A stretch of 6,479 nucleotides of DNA from Bacteroidales bacterium UBA3816 (GTDB lineage Bacteria > Bacteroidota > Bacteroidia > Bacteroidales > P3), in the NCBI GenBank assembly GCA_002368955.1, contig DFDY01000050.1, positions 1-6,479 on the forward strand. The letters run 5' to 3'. This document shows positions 1-4,972 of this stretch, one piece after another. Positions within the stretch are counted from its first letter, which is position 1. The number at the start of each line of letters is the position of its first letter. The notes under the pieces are model-generated. The model was not told the DNA's origin, searched no databases, and saw only the letters and a list, made by a program, of their open reading frames with translations. Made by a program: the position numbers and the translations under genes.

Positions 1-1055
1 AGGCCCAGGGGCTGGAGCCCGTGGAACCCATCTACGACGAGCAGGACGCCCAGGCCTGCATGAGCTGCTTCATCAGCGTGCCTTACCACAAGAAGTTCAA
101 CATAGAGGGCGAGGTGACGGTGGAGTTCTTCGACGCCGGACACATACTCGGGTCGGCGCTCGTATACCTCGAGATCAAGGACGGACGCCGCAAGATACGC
201 CTCGGCTTCACGGGCGACATAGGACGCTACGACAAGCAGATACTCAAGGACCCGGAGCCTTTCCCGCAGGTGGACTACCTCATCATGGAGAGCACCTACG
301 GCGACCGTCTGCACGAGAGCATGGAGAGCGCCGAGCAGGAGCTGCTGATGGCCGTGCTCGACACCTGTACCAAGAAGAAGGGCAAGCTCATCATACCCAG
401 CTTCGCCATCGGGCGCGCCCAGGAGATCATCTATGCCCTCGACCGTCTGGAGCACAGCAAGCTGCTGCCGGACATCGACGTGTTCGTCGACAGCCCCCTC
501 TCAATCTCGGCCACGGACATCATGCGGCTGCACACGGAGTGCTTCAACGACGCCATCGCCGAGTACTGCCAGACAGACCCCGACCCCTTCGGGTTCAACC
601 GTCTGCACTACATACACACCGTCATGGAGAGCAAGCAGCTCAACGTGCGCCACAAGCCCTGCGTCATCATCGCCGCCAGCGGCATGATGGAAGCCGGCCG
701 CGTGAAGCACCACCTGGCCAACCACATCGACAACCCCGCCACGACGGTGCTCTGCGTGGGCTACTGCGAGCCGAGCACGCTGGGCGCCAAGATTATGCGT
801 GGCGACGAGGAGGTCAGCATCTTCGGCCAGCGCCACAAGGTGCGCGCCGAGCTGCGCCGCATAGACTCCCTCTCCGGCCACGGCGACTATCGCGAGATGA
901 TGCGCTACATCTCCTGCCAGGACAAGAAGAAGGTGAAGCGCCTCTTCCTCGTCCACGGCGAAGAGGAGACGCAGCAGCACTTCGCCGAGACCCTCGGCAA
1001 GGACGGCTGGAAGAACATCAGCATACCGCAGTTCCGCGAGGAAGTGGAGCTGTAA
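1..1055 (+). CDS. beta-CASP metallo-beta-lactamase-fold RNase-type protein (5' truncated)
   Basis: Only the C-terminal part is present; the frame is open from base 3, so the GTG at 21 is not the true start. The missing N-terminus should carry the HxHxDH metal-binding motif. Visible metallo-beta-lactamase motifs are the DAGHILGSA histidine (codon 141-143) and the TGDIGR aspartate (216-218). The beta-CASP signatures follow: motif A in MESTYG (Glu codon 288-290), then FVDSPL and SGMMEAGR segments, motif B in SLSGHGDY (His 879-881) and motif C in LVHGEEE (His 954-956). All catalytic residues expected in this part are intact. The family includes CPSF-73-like and bacterial/archaeal RNA-processing nucleases that use two zinc ions and act in the cytoplasm. 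RNA cleavage is inferred from the family; the particular substrate is unknown. GC-rich codon use resembles the other host-like genes. No partner gene is visible here. Confidence 0.9.
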   Translation, partial: AQGLEPVEPIYDEQDAQACMSCFISVPYHKKFNIEGEVTVEFFDAGHILGSALVYLEIKDGRRKIRLGFTGDIGRYDKQILKDPEPFPQVDYLIMESTYGDRLHESMESAEQELLMAVLDTCTKKKGKLIIPSFAIGRAQEIIYALDRLEHSKLLPDIDVFVDSPLSISATDIMRLHTECFNDAIAEYCQTDPDPFGFNRLHYIHTVMESKQLNVRHKPCVIIAASGMMEAGRVKHHLANHIDNPATTVLCVGYCEPSTLGAKIMRGDEEVSIFGQRHKVRAELRRIDSLSGHGDYREMMRYISCQDKKKVKRLFLVHGEEETQQHFAETLGKDGWKNISIPQFREEVEL

Positions 1056-1111
1056 GAGTTAGGAGTTAGGAGTTAGGAGTTATGAGTTTTGAGTTTTAAG
1101 TTTTAAGTTAG
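1056..1111. repeat. degenerate 7-bp tandem repeat (about 8 units)
   Basis: Directly after the stop codon, eight consecutive heptamers follow in exact register. They begin as GAGTTAG (1056, 1063, 1070) and decay through GAGTTAT, GAGTTTT and AAGTTTT to AAGTTAG (1105-1111). A purine tract (1110-1118) follows. Simple heptamer runs of this kind occur between Bacteroidales genes (recalled, not checked). Slippage expansion is the simplest origin. No function is evident. Confidence 0.85.
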
Positions 1112-1141
1112 GAGGGGGTAATGGTAATTTCAATATTCAAT

Positions 1142-1430
1142 AACCCCGTAGGGATTTCTTCATAATGGCAAACGACAGAATCTCCAATTAACAACCCCGT
1201 AGGGGTTTCATATAAATAGTAAAAACCCGATAATCCGCACCACCCAAAACCCGTAGGGGTTTCATATAAATAGCAAACACCCGATAATCCGCACCACCCA
1301 AACCCCATAGGGGTTTCATATAAATAGTAAACACCCGATAATCCGCACCACCCAAACCCCGTAGGGGTTTCATATCAATAGCAAACACACGGTAATCCCC
1401 CATTCTAAAACCCAGTAGGGGTTTCATAAA
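1142..1430. repeat. 54-bp tandem repeat array with an embedded palindrome
   Basis: The palindromic core AACCCC-GTA-GGGGTT recurs with its centre G (or A) at 1148, 1199, 1253, 1307, 1361 and 1415. The first spacing is 51 and the others are exactly 54. The middle four units are nearly identical along their length, including the downstream TTTCATATAAATAG and CCGATAATCCGCACCACCCA blocks. The first and last units are degenerate. Because 54 is divisible by 3, the minus strand stays open and would read an 18-residue repeat beginning MKPLRGLGGADYRVF. This is most likely an intergenic repeat family rather than a gene. Together with the heptamers and short linkers it fills the 393-base gap between the first gene and the PspC gene. 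I see no convincing TAnnTTTG promoter in that gap. Confidence 0.9.
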
Positions 1431-1448
1431 AAACAGATTAATAAAACA

Positions 1449-1658
1449 ATGGAAAACAACGGCAACTACAAGCGCTTGACGCGCAGCACCACCGACCGCC
1501 GCATCGCCGGCGTCTGCGGCGGCCTGGCCAAATACCTCAACGTGGACCCCACGGTGGTTCGCATAGTCTTCCTCGTGGCCCTGCTCTTCGGCAGCCTCGG
1601 CTTCTGGGCCTACCTCATCGTCTGGCTCGCCGCCCCCGAGGACAACAGAATAGAATAA
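1449..1658 (+). CDS. small PspC-domain inner-membrane protein
   Basis: A 69-residue protein consisting of little more than one PspC domain. After a short polar N-terminus comes RLTRSTTDRRIAGVCGGLA, the conserved PspC opening with the GVCGGLA signature. KYLNVDPTVVRIVF and a hydrophobic membrane segment (about residues 37-61) then end in WLAAPED. PspC proteins belong to the phage-shock membrane-stress response in Proteobacteria; in Bacteroidetes short single-domain versions are common and their job is not settled. The ATG at 1449 has an A-rich leader and no clear Shine-Dalgarno, normal for this phylum. The 54-bp repeat array ends only about 20 bases upstream, so its promoter must lie in or beyond the repeats. 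It stands alone, with a structured RNA downstream. Confidence 0.9.
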   Translation: MENNGNYKRLTRSTTDRRIAGVCGGLAKYLNVDPTVVRIVFLVALLFGSLGFWAYLIVWLAAPEDNRIE

Positions 1659-1759
1659 AGGCGACTATTCTCGCGGCAAAGGAATGTTCGTGTAACGAAA
1701 TTACAATAGACATGTAAGGAAAAGAAAAAAAAGACAATAACGTAATCAGCGATTGTGCT

Positions 1760-1765
1760 TATAAT
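1760..1765 (+). promoter_or_regulatory. possible promoter (TATAAT) for the structured RNA
   Basis: A perfect TATAAT lies 4 bases before the first paired base (1770) of the long nested hairpin, about the distance expected for initiation at or near the RNA 5' end. No good -35 or Bacteroidetes -33 TTTG element is seen at the right spacing, and the overlap with TAnnTTTG is poor. The placement relative to the RNA is the main support. Confidence 0.4.
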
Positions 1766-1769
1766 GTGC

Positions 1770-1875
1770 GGCTCGAATTCTGGACAAATTCTTGCACTAT
1801 TCAGCAGAAAGCAGATCGCTCACGGCATCCGTGAGCTTTCTTGTTTGAATAGTAGGTAGTCCAGAACCTCGAGCC
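1770..1875 (+). ncRNA. long nested-hairpin structured RNA, 6S-like candidate
   Basis: Five complementary blocks nest around one centre: 1770-1776 with 1869-1875 (GGCTCGA/TCGAGCC), 1778-1785 with 1859-1866 (TTCTGGAC/GTCCAGAA), 1796-1803 with 1846-1853 (ACTATTCA/TGAATAGT), 1806-1810 with 1837-1841, and 1818-1825 with 1829-1836 (GCTCACGG/CCGTGAGC) around a CAT loop. That is 36 Watson-Crick pairs, with an asymmetric internal loop (1786-1795 against 1854-1858) and a 7-nt bulge at 1811-1817. A closing stem, a central bubble and a terminal hairpin in about 106 nt is the architecture of 6S RNA, which sequesters RNA polymerase by mimicking an open promoter. A Bacteroidetes variant of about this size (6S-Flavo) is known. 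The 6S assignment is inference; the pairing itself is seen directly. SRP RNA was considered, but the expected GNRA-type loop is absent. Confidence 0.6.
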
Positions 1876-1900
1876 CGACAAAAAGCTCGCGGTTTTTTTT
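1870..1900 (+). terminator. terminator-like hairpin with T8 tract after the structured RNA
   Basis: CGAGC (1870-1874) can pair with GCTCG (1885-1889) around a 10-nt loop. Three bases (CGG) then precede eight consecutive Ts (1893-1900). The stem is short, but the T-run position fits an intrinsic terminator. The 5' arm is the same sequence that closes the upstream RNA structure by pairing with GGCTCGA at 1770-1776, so the two foldings exclude each other. The T-run ends two bases before the ATG of the helix-turn-helix gene. Confidence 0.55.
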
Positions 1901-1902
1901 AT

Positions 1903-2139
1903 ATGCAGATACATATCGGACAGACAATCAGGGAGGAACTACGGCGGCAGGGCCACACCAACGAGTGGCTGGCCGACCGCATCCATGTGCATCCGCGCAC
2001 TGTGCAGAAGATTTTCGCCAAGCCCACCATCGACACCCGGCAGCTGCTGGCCATAAGCCTGGCTATGGGAGTGGACTTCTTCGGCCTGTACTCACAGTGT
2101 CTGAAAGACAATCAGTGTCTGTCGGAAAGGCTACAGTAG
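1903..2139 (+). CDS. small XRE-type helix-turn-helix DNA-binding protein
   Basis: A 78-residue protein that is nearly all one helix-turn-helix domain. Residues 4-16 (HIGQTIREELRRQ) form the first helix. NEWLADRIHVHPRTVQKIF (about 20-38) reads as helix-turn-helix, and IDTRQLLAISLAMGVDFF matches the closing helices of the Cro/C1 fold. Proteins of this size starting (M)HIG..I and ending near DFF are common in Bacteroidales, usually uncharacterised. The ATG at 1903 gives the family-like N-terminus but follows a T8 run directly with no Shine-Dalgarno. The message may therefore be leaderless or read through the upstream terminator-like element. A strong hairpin starts 22 bases after the stop. Its targets are unknown; it may or may not regulate the downstream peptide operon. 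Confidence 0.8.
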   Translation: MQIHIGQTIREELRRQGHTNEWLADRIHVHPRTVQKIFAKPTIDTRQLLAISLAMGVDFFGLYSQCLKDNQCLSERLQ

Positions 2140-2161
2140 ATGATAGCGAGAATAATGCGGG

Positions 2162-2196
2162 ACGCCCGATGTGGGCATGGCGCCCATATCGGGCGT
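2162..2196. other. strong 15-bp hairpin/dyad, possible terminator or operator
   Basis: ACGCCCGATGTGGGC (2162-2176) pairs over its whole length with GCCCATATCGGGCGT (2182-2196) around a 5-nt loop; the only imperfection is one G:T. It begins 22 bases after the helix-turn-helix stop. No T-run follows on either strand, so it is not a textbook intrinsic terminator, though it could stabilise the 3' end of that message. It ends 22 bases before the -7 element of the peptide operon, so an operator role is also possible. Confidence 0.75.
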
Positions 2197-2218
2197 GGAG
2201 AGTATGGAGGGATAACAG

Positions 2219-2226
2219 TACTTTTG
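2219..2226 (+). promoter_or_regulatory. Bacteroidetes-type -7 promoter element for the peptide operon
   Basis: TACTTTTG matches the Bacteroidetes primary-sigma -7 consensus TAnnTTTG exactly and is followed by C, as in the second promoter at 5973. There is no TTTG at the -33 position, which falls just after the GC-rich hairpin, so the promoter may be weak or need an activator. It would leave a leader of about 70 bases before the precursor ATG. Confidence 0.55.
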
Positions 2227-2302
2227 CATCGTGATAATATATTACAAGGAGTAGCCTGAAAAGCCTGTAAGTGAGTAAGGGAAACGATTAATCTTTAACA
2301 TT

Positions 2303-2569
2303 ATGGAAGAGAAGAAACAAAACGAAGAAATCCAATCGCGTAGAGAATTCTTTAAAGAGTCTGCAAAAAAAGCATTACCATTATTGGCTTTTACAGCCCT
2401 TGGTGCAACACTTTTTACAGCTTGTGAGAAAGAAAATGCCAGTTTAAATGGCAGTTCAAGCGGTTGTGGTCGCAGTTGTAGTGGATCGTGTGAAGGGGAT
2501 TGTGCAGGAGACTGCGATGACGGATGCTGGCAAGCGTGTATAAAAGCCTGCACCCACTGGCAAAACTAA
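2303..2569 (+). CDS. CXXX-repeat RiPP precursor peptide with Tat signal and lipobox
   Basis: An 88-residue precursor in three parts. Residues 1-40 are a Tat signal: SRREFFK (12-18) fits S/T-RR-x-F-L-K, followed by a hydrophobic stretch (24-40). LFTAC (37-41) resembles a lipobox with Cys41 as the lipidation site, although Phe at -3 is atypical. A polar Ser/Gly linker leads to the core: Cys at 55, 59, 63, 67, 71, 75, 79 and 83, a perfect CXXX array of seven intervals, with Gly/Ser/Asp-rich spacers early and WQA, IKA late, then a THWQN tail. This matches the Bacteroidetes 'CXXX repeat peptide' class, predicted substrates of the radical SAM enzyme encoded next. Thioether cross-links made in the cytoplasm are inferred. 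Metallothionein is less likely, because spacing is strictly four and modification and Tat genes follow. The AT-rich codon use differs from the downstream operon genes. Confidence 0.9.
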   Translation: MEEKKQNEEIQSRREFFKESAKKALPLLAFTALGATLFTACEKENASLNGSSSGCGRSCSGSCEGDCAGDCDDGCWQACIKACTHWQN

Positions 2570-2580
2570 AAACCAATATT

Positions 2581-2600
2581 GAGAGCATGAATATGGTCTC
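2581..2600 (+). promoter_or_regulatory. intercistronic hairpin between precursor and maturase
   Basis: GAGAGCAT (2581-2588) pairs with ATGGTCTC (2593-2600) around GAAT, with one G-G mismatch. It lies in the 57-base gap between the precursor stop and the radical SAM start. No T-run follows immediately. Such a hairpin could protect or partly terminate the message so that more precursor than enzyme is made; that role is inferred. Confidence 0.4.
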
Positions 2601-2626
2601 TTACTCCCCCATTTATTATTGTATTT

Positions 2627-3790
2627 ATGCACAAAACAATAAATTTCATTGTTACCAAAGATTGCCAATTGAGATGTAAATATTGTTATTTGGTTGGTAA
2701 GAATGTTAAAGAAAAAATGTCAGTTGACATCGCAGAAAAAGCGGTGGATTTTATTCTCTCTCAGAAATCGTTCTTGGAAAACGACAGTGTTGACTTTGAG
2801 TTTATTGGAGGGGAACCAACATTGGAAATGGATCTAATAGACCATATATGTGATTATTTGAAGGTCGAAATGTTTAGGTTGGATCATCCATGGTTTAATA
2901 TGTATCGGGTGGGCTTCACTACTAACGGATTAACATATCATACAGATAAAGTACAATCATTTATTGAAAAAAACAGAAAACATCTTGATATAACAATTAC
3001 TATAGATGGAACCTCACGAAAACACAATATCAACAGAGTTTATCCCAATGGATCGGGCTCCTATAATGATGTTGTAAAAAATATTCCCAAATGGATAGAA
3101 CAGTTCCCTTCATGTAGCACAAAAGTTACCGTGAGTTCAGAGGACATTCCTTTCATTAAAGAGAGTGTAATTCACCTATTCGAATTGGGAATACCGGGAA
3201 TTCATATTAATGTTGTTTTTGAGAATGTTTGGAAGGATGGTGACGATAGACTTTTTGAACAACAATTAATAGATATAGCAGACTATATTATTGATAATAA
3301 CCGATATACTCAAGAGTGTTCTTTTTTTAGCGAATATATAGGGAAACCAATTCCTTTGAGTAAAAACAATAACTGGTGCGGCGCGGGACATATGCTCAGT
3401 GTCGACGCTGCAGGTAACCTCTACCCCTGCACGCGCTTCGCACAATATTCGCTGCGAAGCAAAAAAGCCCTCGTCATCGGCAACATCAAGGACGGCATCA
3501 ACCAGAATCTGTTGCGTCCGTTCCTGGCGTTGGACCGCACGACTCAGAGTCCGCAGAAATGCCTCGAGTGCGAGGTGGCCTCGGGGTGCGCTTGGTGCCA
3601 GGGCGAGAATTACGACTCCGCTCAGACCGACACCATATACCAGAGGAGCACTGCCATCTGCCTGATGCACAAAGCTCGCGTGCGTGCCAACAACTACTAC
3701 TGGAACAAACTCTACCGAAAGTTGGAGGTAGAGGGTAGGCGGGAGGAATATGAGCAGAACAAACGTGAAGTGAAATCCGAAATCTGTTAA
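2627..3790 (+). CDS. radical SAM/SPASM peptide maturase, CXXX-repeat target family
   Basis: A 387-residue enzyme. C13-X3-C17-X2-C20 with Tyr21 (CQLRCKYCY) is the radical SAM [4Fe-4S] site, only 12 residues from the start, so there is no N-terminal peptide-recognition domain. GGEP (61-64) and TTNG (98-101) are further core motifs. The C-terminal SPASM domain is complete: C251-X11-G263-X4-C268, then C312-X2-C315-X5-C321-X2-C324 and C345, enough for two auxiliary clusters. Such enzymes cleave S-adenosylmethionine to a 5'-deoxyadenosyl radical and often form thioether bonds from Cys. The adjacent Cys-array precursor is the expected substrate; the bond type is unknown. The start at 2627 has an A/T-rich leader without a Shine-Dalgarno. 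Base composition switches abruptly inside the gene at about 3375: the core is AT-rich, the SPASM part GC-rich. The next gene starts 4 bases after the stop. Confidence 0.92.
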   Translation: MHKTINFIVTKDCQLRCKYCYLVGKNVKEKMSVDIAEKAVDFILSQKSFLENDSVDFEFIGGEPTLEMDLIDHICDYLKVEMFRLDHPWFNMYRVGFTTNGLTYHTDKVQSFIEKNRKHLDITITIDGTSRKHNINRVYPNGSGSYNDVVKNIPKWIEQFPSCSTKVTVSSEDIPFIKESVIHLFELGIPGIHINVVFENVWKDGDDRLFEQQLIDIADYIIDNNRYTQECSFFSEYIGKPIPLSKNNNWCGAGHMLSVDAAGNLYPCTRFAQYSLRSKKALVIGNIKDGINQNLLRPFLALDRTTQSPQKCLECEVASGCAWCQGENYDSAQTDTIYQRSTAICLMHKARVRANNYYWNKLYRKLEVEGRREEYEQNKREVKSEIC

Positions 3791-3794
3791 GGCC

Positions 3795-4691
3795 ATGATG
3801 CAATATCTTGTAATACTTCTGGACGACACCTCGGTTAGTTACTGCCATTGCGACAATCCGTACTCCGTGCGGCGACTTATAAGCCTCGACGACCTGCGGG
3901 CTGGCATCCTCTACGCCATGAAGCAAAACCTGATGATTCAGTTCGTCTACCCCGACTACCCACTGCCACAGAAATACCTCGACATGATAGACACCATTGA
4001 CCACCACGACATTGTGCCATATCCTATGAAAGGCGATGTGGTTGTCGGCGGGAGCATGGACGACTCGGTATGTGTAATGCGGATGAGAAAGCATGAGCTT
4101 TTCACAAGTGGCGATACTATAAGCGGAATACTGCTGAAAGTGCGGCGTCTCAACATTGTCATCACCGATGTGGAGACTTTCACCGACGAGGACATGAAGC
4201 GCCACGGCGAGCTACTCGACCAGTGGGCGGCAGTGATAAAAGAAGAATACTTAAAGGACCGGATGCCTCAGCTGAACCTGCTGACCGACCGTATGATGCT
4301 CACCCGACCCAACCACTGCAACGCAGGTGTGGAGAACATTACACTGGCACCCAATGGCAAATACTATCTCTGCCCGGCATTCTACTACAGCAATCCTGAT
4401 GGCAGCATTGACCCGCAGAACATCCCCAACCAGCAGTTGCTGCGTCTCGATCATGGGCCAATATGCCGCCACTGCGATGCCTACCATTGTCGCCGCTGCG
4501 TTTGGCTCAACCGCAAGACAACACTGGAGGTGAATACCCCGAGCCATGAGCAATGCGCTGTGGCACACATCGAGCGCGAGGCGGCACGCAAATTGCTGGC
4601 TTCCATCCGTGATGTGGGTGATTTCATGCCCGAAGTGGAAATAAAGTTAATCAACTACAATGACCCCTTCGAGGTCAGAAAGGAATGGTAA
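3795..4691 (+). CDS. SPASM-bearing CXXX-repeat peptide maturase lacking the radical SAM motif
   Basis: A 298-residue protein with no CX3CX2C motif; the N-terminus has only C17-H-C19. The C-terminus shows a near-canonical SPASM pattern: C175-X12-G188-X4-C193, then C224-X2-C227-X4-C232-X2-C235, and C254. It can therefore probably bind auxiliary iron-sulfur clusters but not cleave S-adenosylmethionine in the standard way. Residues 1-170 resemble a degenerate barrel-type domain with GDVVVGG (80-86). It fits the family named 'CXXX repeat peptide maturase' (name recalled). I infer a partner of the upstream radical SAM enzyme, perhaps for substrate binding, cluster delivery or electron transfer; a separate catalytic role is not excluded. 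It begins 4 bases after the upstream stop with two consecutive ATGs, and overlaps the next ORF by 7 bases if that starts at 4685. Codon use is GC-rich, unlike the precursor. Confidence 0.85.
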   Translation: MMQYLVILLDDTSVSYCHCDNPYSVRRLISLDDLRAGILYAMKQNLMIQFVYPDYPLPQKYLDMIDTIDHHDIVPYPMKGDVVVGGSMDDSVCVMRMRKHELFTSGDTISGILLKVRRLNIVITDVETFTDEDMKRHGELLDQWAAVIKEEYLKDRMPQLNLLTDRMMLTRPNHCNAGVENITLAPNGKYYLCPAFYYSNPDGSIDPQNIPNQQLLRLDHGPICRHCDAYHCRRCVWLNRKTTLEVNTPSHEQCAVAHIEREAARKLLASIRDVGDFMPEVEIKLINYNDPFEVRKEW

Positions 4692-4969
4692 ACAACATGA
4701 AAGAAAAAGTAGGGCAAGTAACACGCGAGGAATGCAACGAAATACAGCAGATCTTCGAACGTCGCAACGGCCTCGACGAGTTGGCCAAGATACTCACGCC
4801 CGACAACGACGCTCTTTACCAAAAGCTGGTGAAAGACATGGGCGAGATAGGAACAAAATTCCAGAACTGGTGGGACCGCATGGCAAAGCAGTACAACTGG
4901 AAGAGCACCCCTAAAGGCCACTGGGAAATCAACTTCGATACCTGTGAAATATTTTTATCGGAGGAATAG
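4685..4969 (+). CDS. CXXX-repeat peptide modification system accessory protein
   Basis: A small soluble protein of 94 residues (90 if translation starts at the ATG at 4697). It has no signal peptide or membrane segment. It opens with KEKVGQVTREEC and is dominated by amphipathic, probably helical stretches (EIQQIFERRNGLDELAKIL; DALYQKLVKDMGEIGTKFQN), then WWDRMAKQYNWKS and a C-terminus that looks like beta strand (HWEINFDTCEIF). It fits the family known as 'CXXX repeat peptide modification system protein', whose molecular role is to my knowledge unknown. The start at 4685 overlaps the upstream stop (ATGGTAA), favouring translational coupling. The start at 4697 gives a more family-like N-terminus, with AGGA (4681-4684) 12 bases upstream. 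I infer a precursor-binding adaptor or chaperone that holds the peptide for the maturases or for Tat. Confidence 0.75.
   Translation: MVNNMKEKVGQVTREECNEIQQIFERRNGLDELAKILTPDNDALYQKLVKDMGEIGTKFQNWWDRMAKQYNWKSTPKGHWEINFDTCEIFLSEE
4960..4964 (+). promoter_or_regulatory. Shine-Dalgarno GGAGG for tatA
   Basis: GGAGG lies 8 bases before the ATG at 4973, inside the last codons of the preceding gene. It is the clearest ribosome-binding site in this operon, where most starts lack one, and it fixes the tatA start. Confidence 0.7.
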
Positions 4970-4972
4970 TAT

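Larger units (their letters stand above)
2215..3375. other. AT-rich mosaic segment (precursor plus radical SAM core)
   Basis: Counting whole 60-base lines gives 60% GC for 2161-2220, 38% for 2221-2280 and 33% for 2281-2340. Lines inside the radical SAM gene range from 23% to 42% (2641, 2701, 3001, 3241, 3301). It then jumps to 57%, 57% and 65% at 3421, 3481 and 3541. The right edge falls within a few bases at about 3370-3378, inside the radical SAM gene and just before the first SPASM cysteine codon (3377). The left edge is in the intergenic region after the 2162-2196 hairpin. No integrase, IS end or obvious flanking repeat is seen, so homologous or mosaic recombination is more likely than a mobile element. 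Confidence 0.75.

Noticed and set aside
501..980. Long minus-strand frame opposite the beta-CASP gene
   Set aside because: It is a GC-rich antisense shadow with low-complexity Ala/Val/Leu/His translation; the plus strand has clear catalytic motifs.
1121..1165. 14-codon frame after a strong purine-rich SD-like tract (1110-1118)
   Set aside because: The tract belongs to the heptamer-repeat tail and the frame runs into the palindromic repeat; probably chance.
1188..1427. Minus-strand 79-residue frame of 18-residue repeats
   Set aside because: It is the 54-bp repeat array read in an open frame; no ribosome site or protein family supports a gene.
1142..1430. Possible CRISPR array
   Set aside because: The 54-bp units are contiguous and conserved along nearly their whole length, with no unique spacers and no cas genes.
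2303..2569. Precursor read as a metallothionein or simple Cys-rich lipoprotein
   Set aside because: Strict CXXX periodicity, the Tat signal and the adjacent radical SAM, SPASM and Tat genes fit a modified peptide better.
2215..3375. AT-rich segment as an insertion sequence or integrative element
   Set aside because: No transposase, integrase, terminal inverted repeats or target duplication was seen, and the right edge is inside an intact reading frame.
3266..3829. 187-residue minus-strand frame over the radical SAM gene
   Set aside because: It is antisense to an intact SPASM domain and has no recognisable family.
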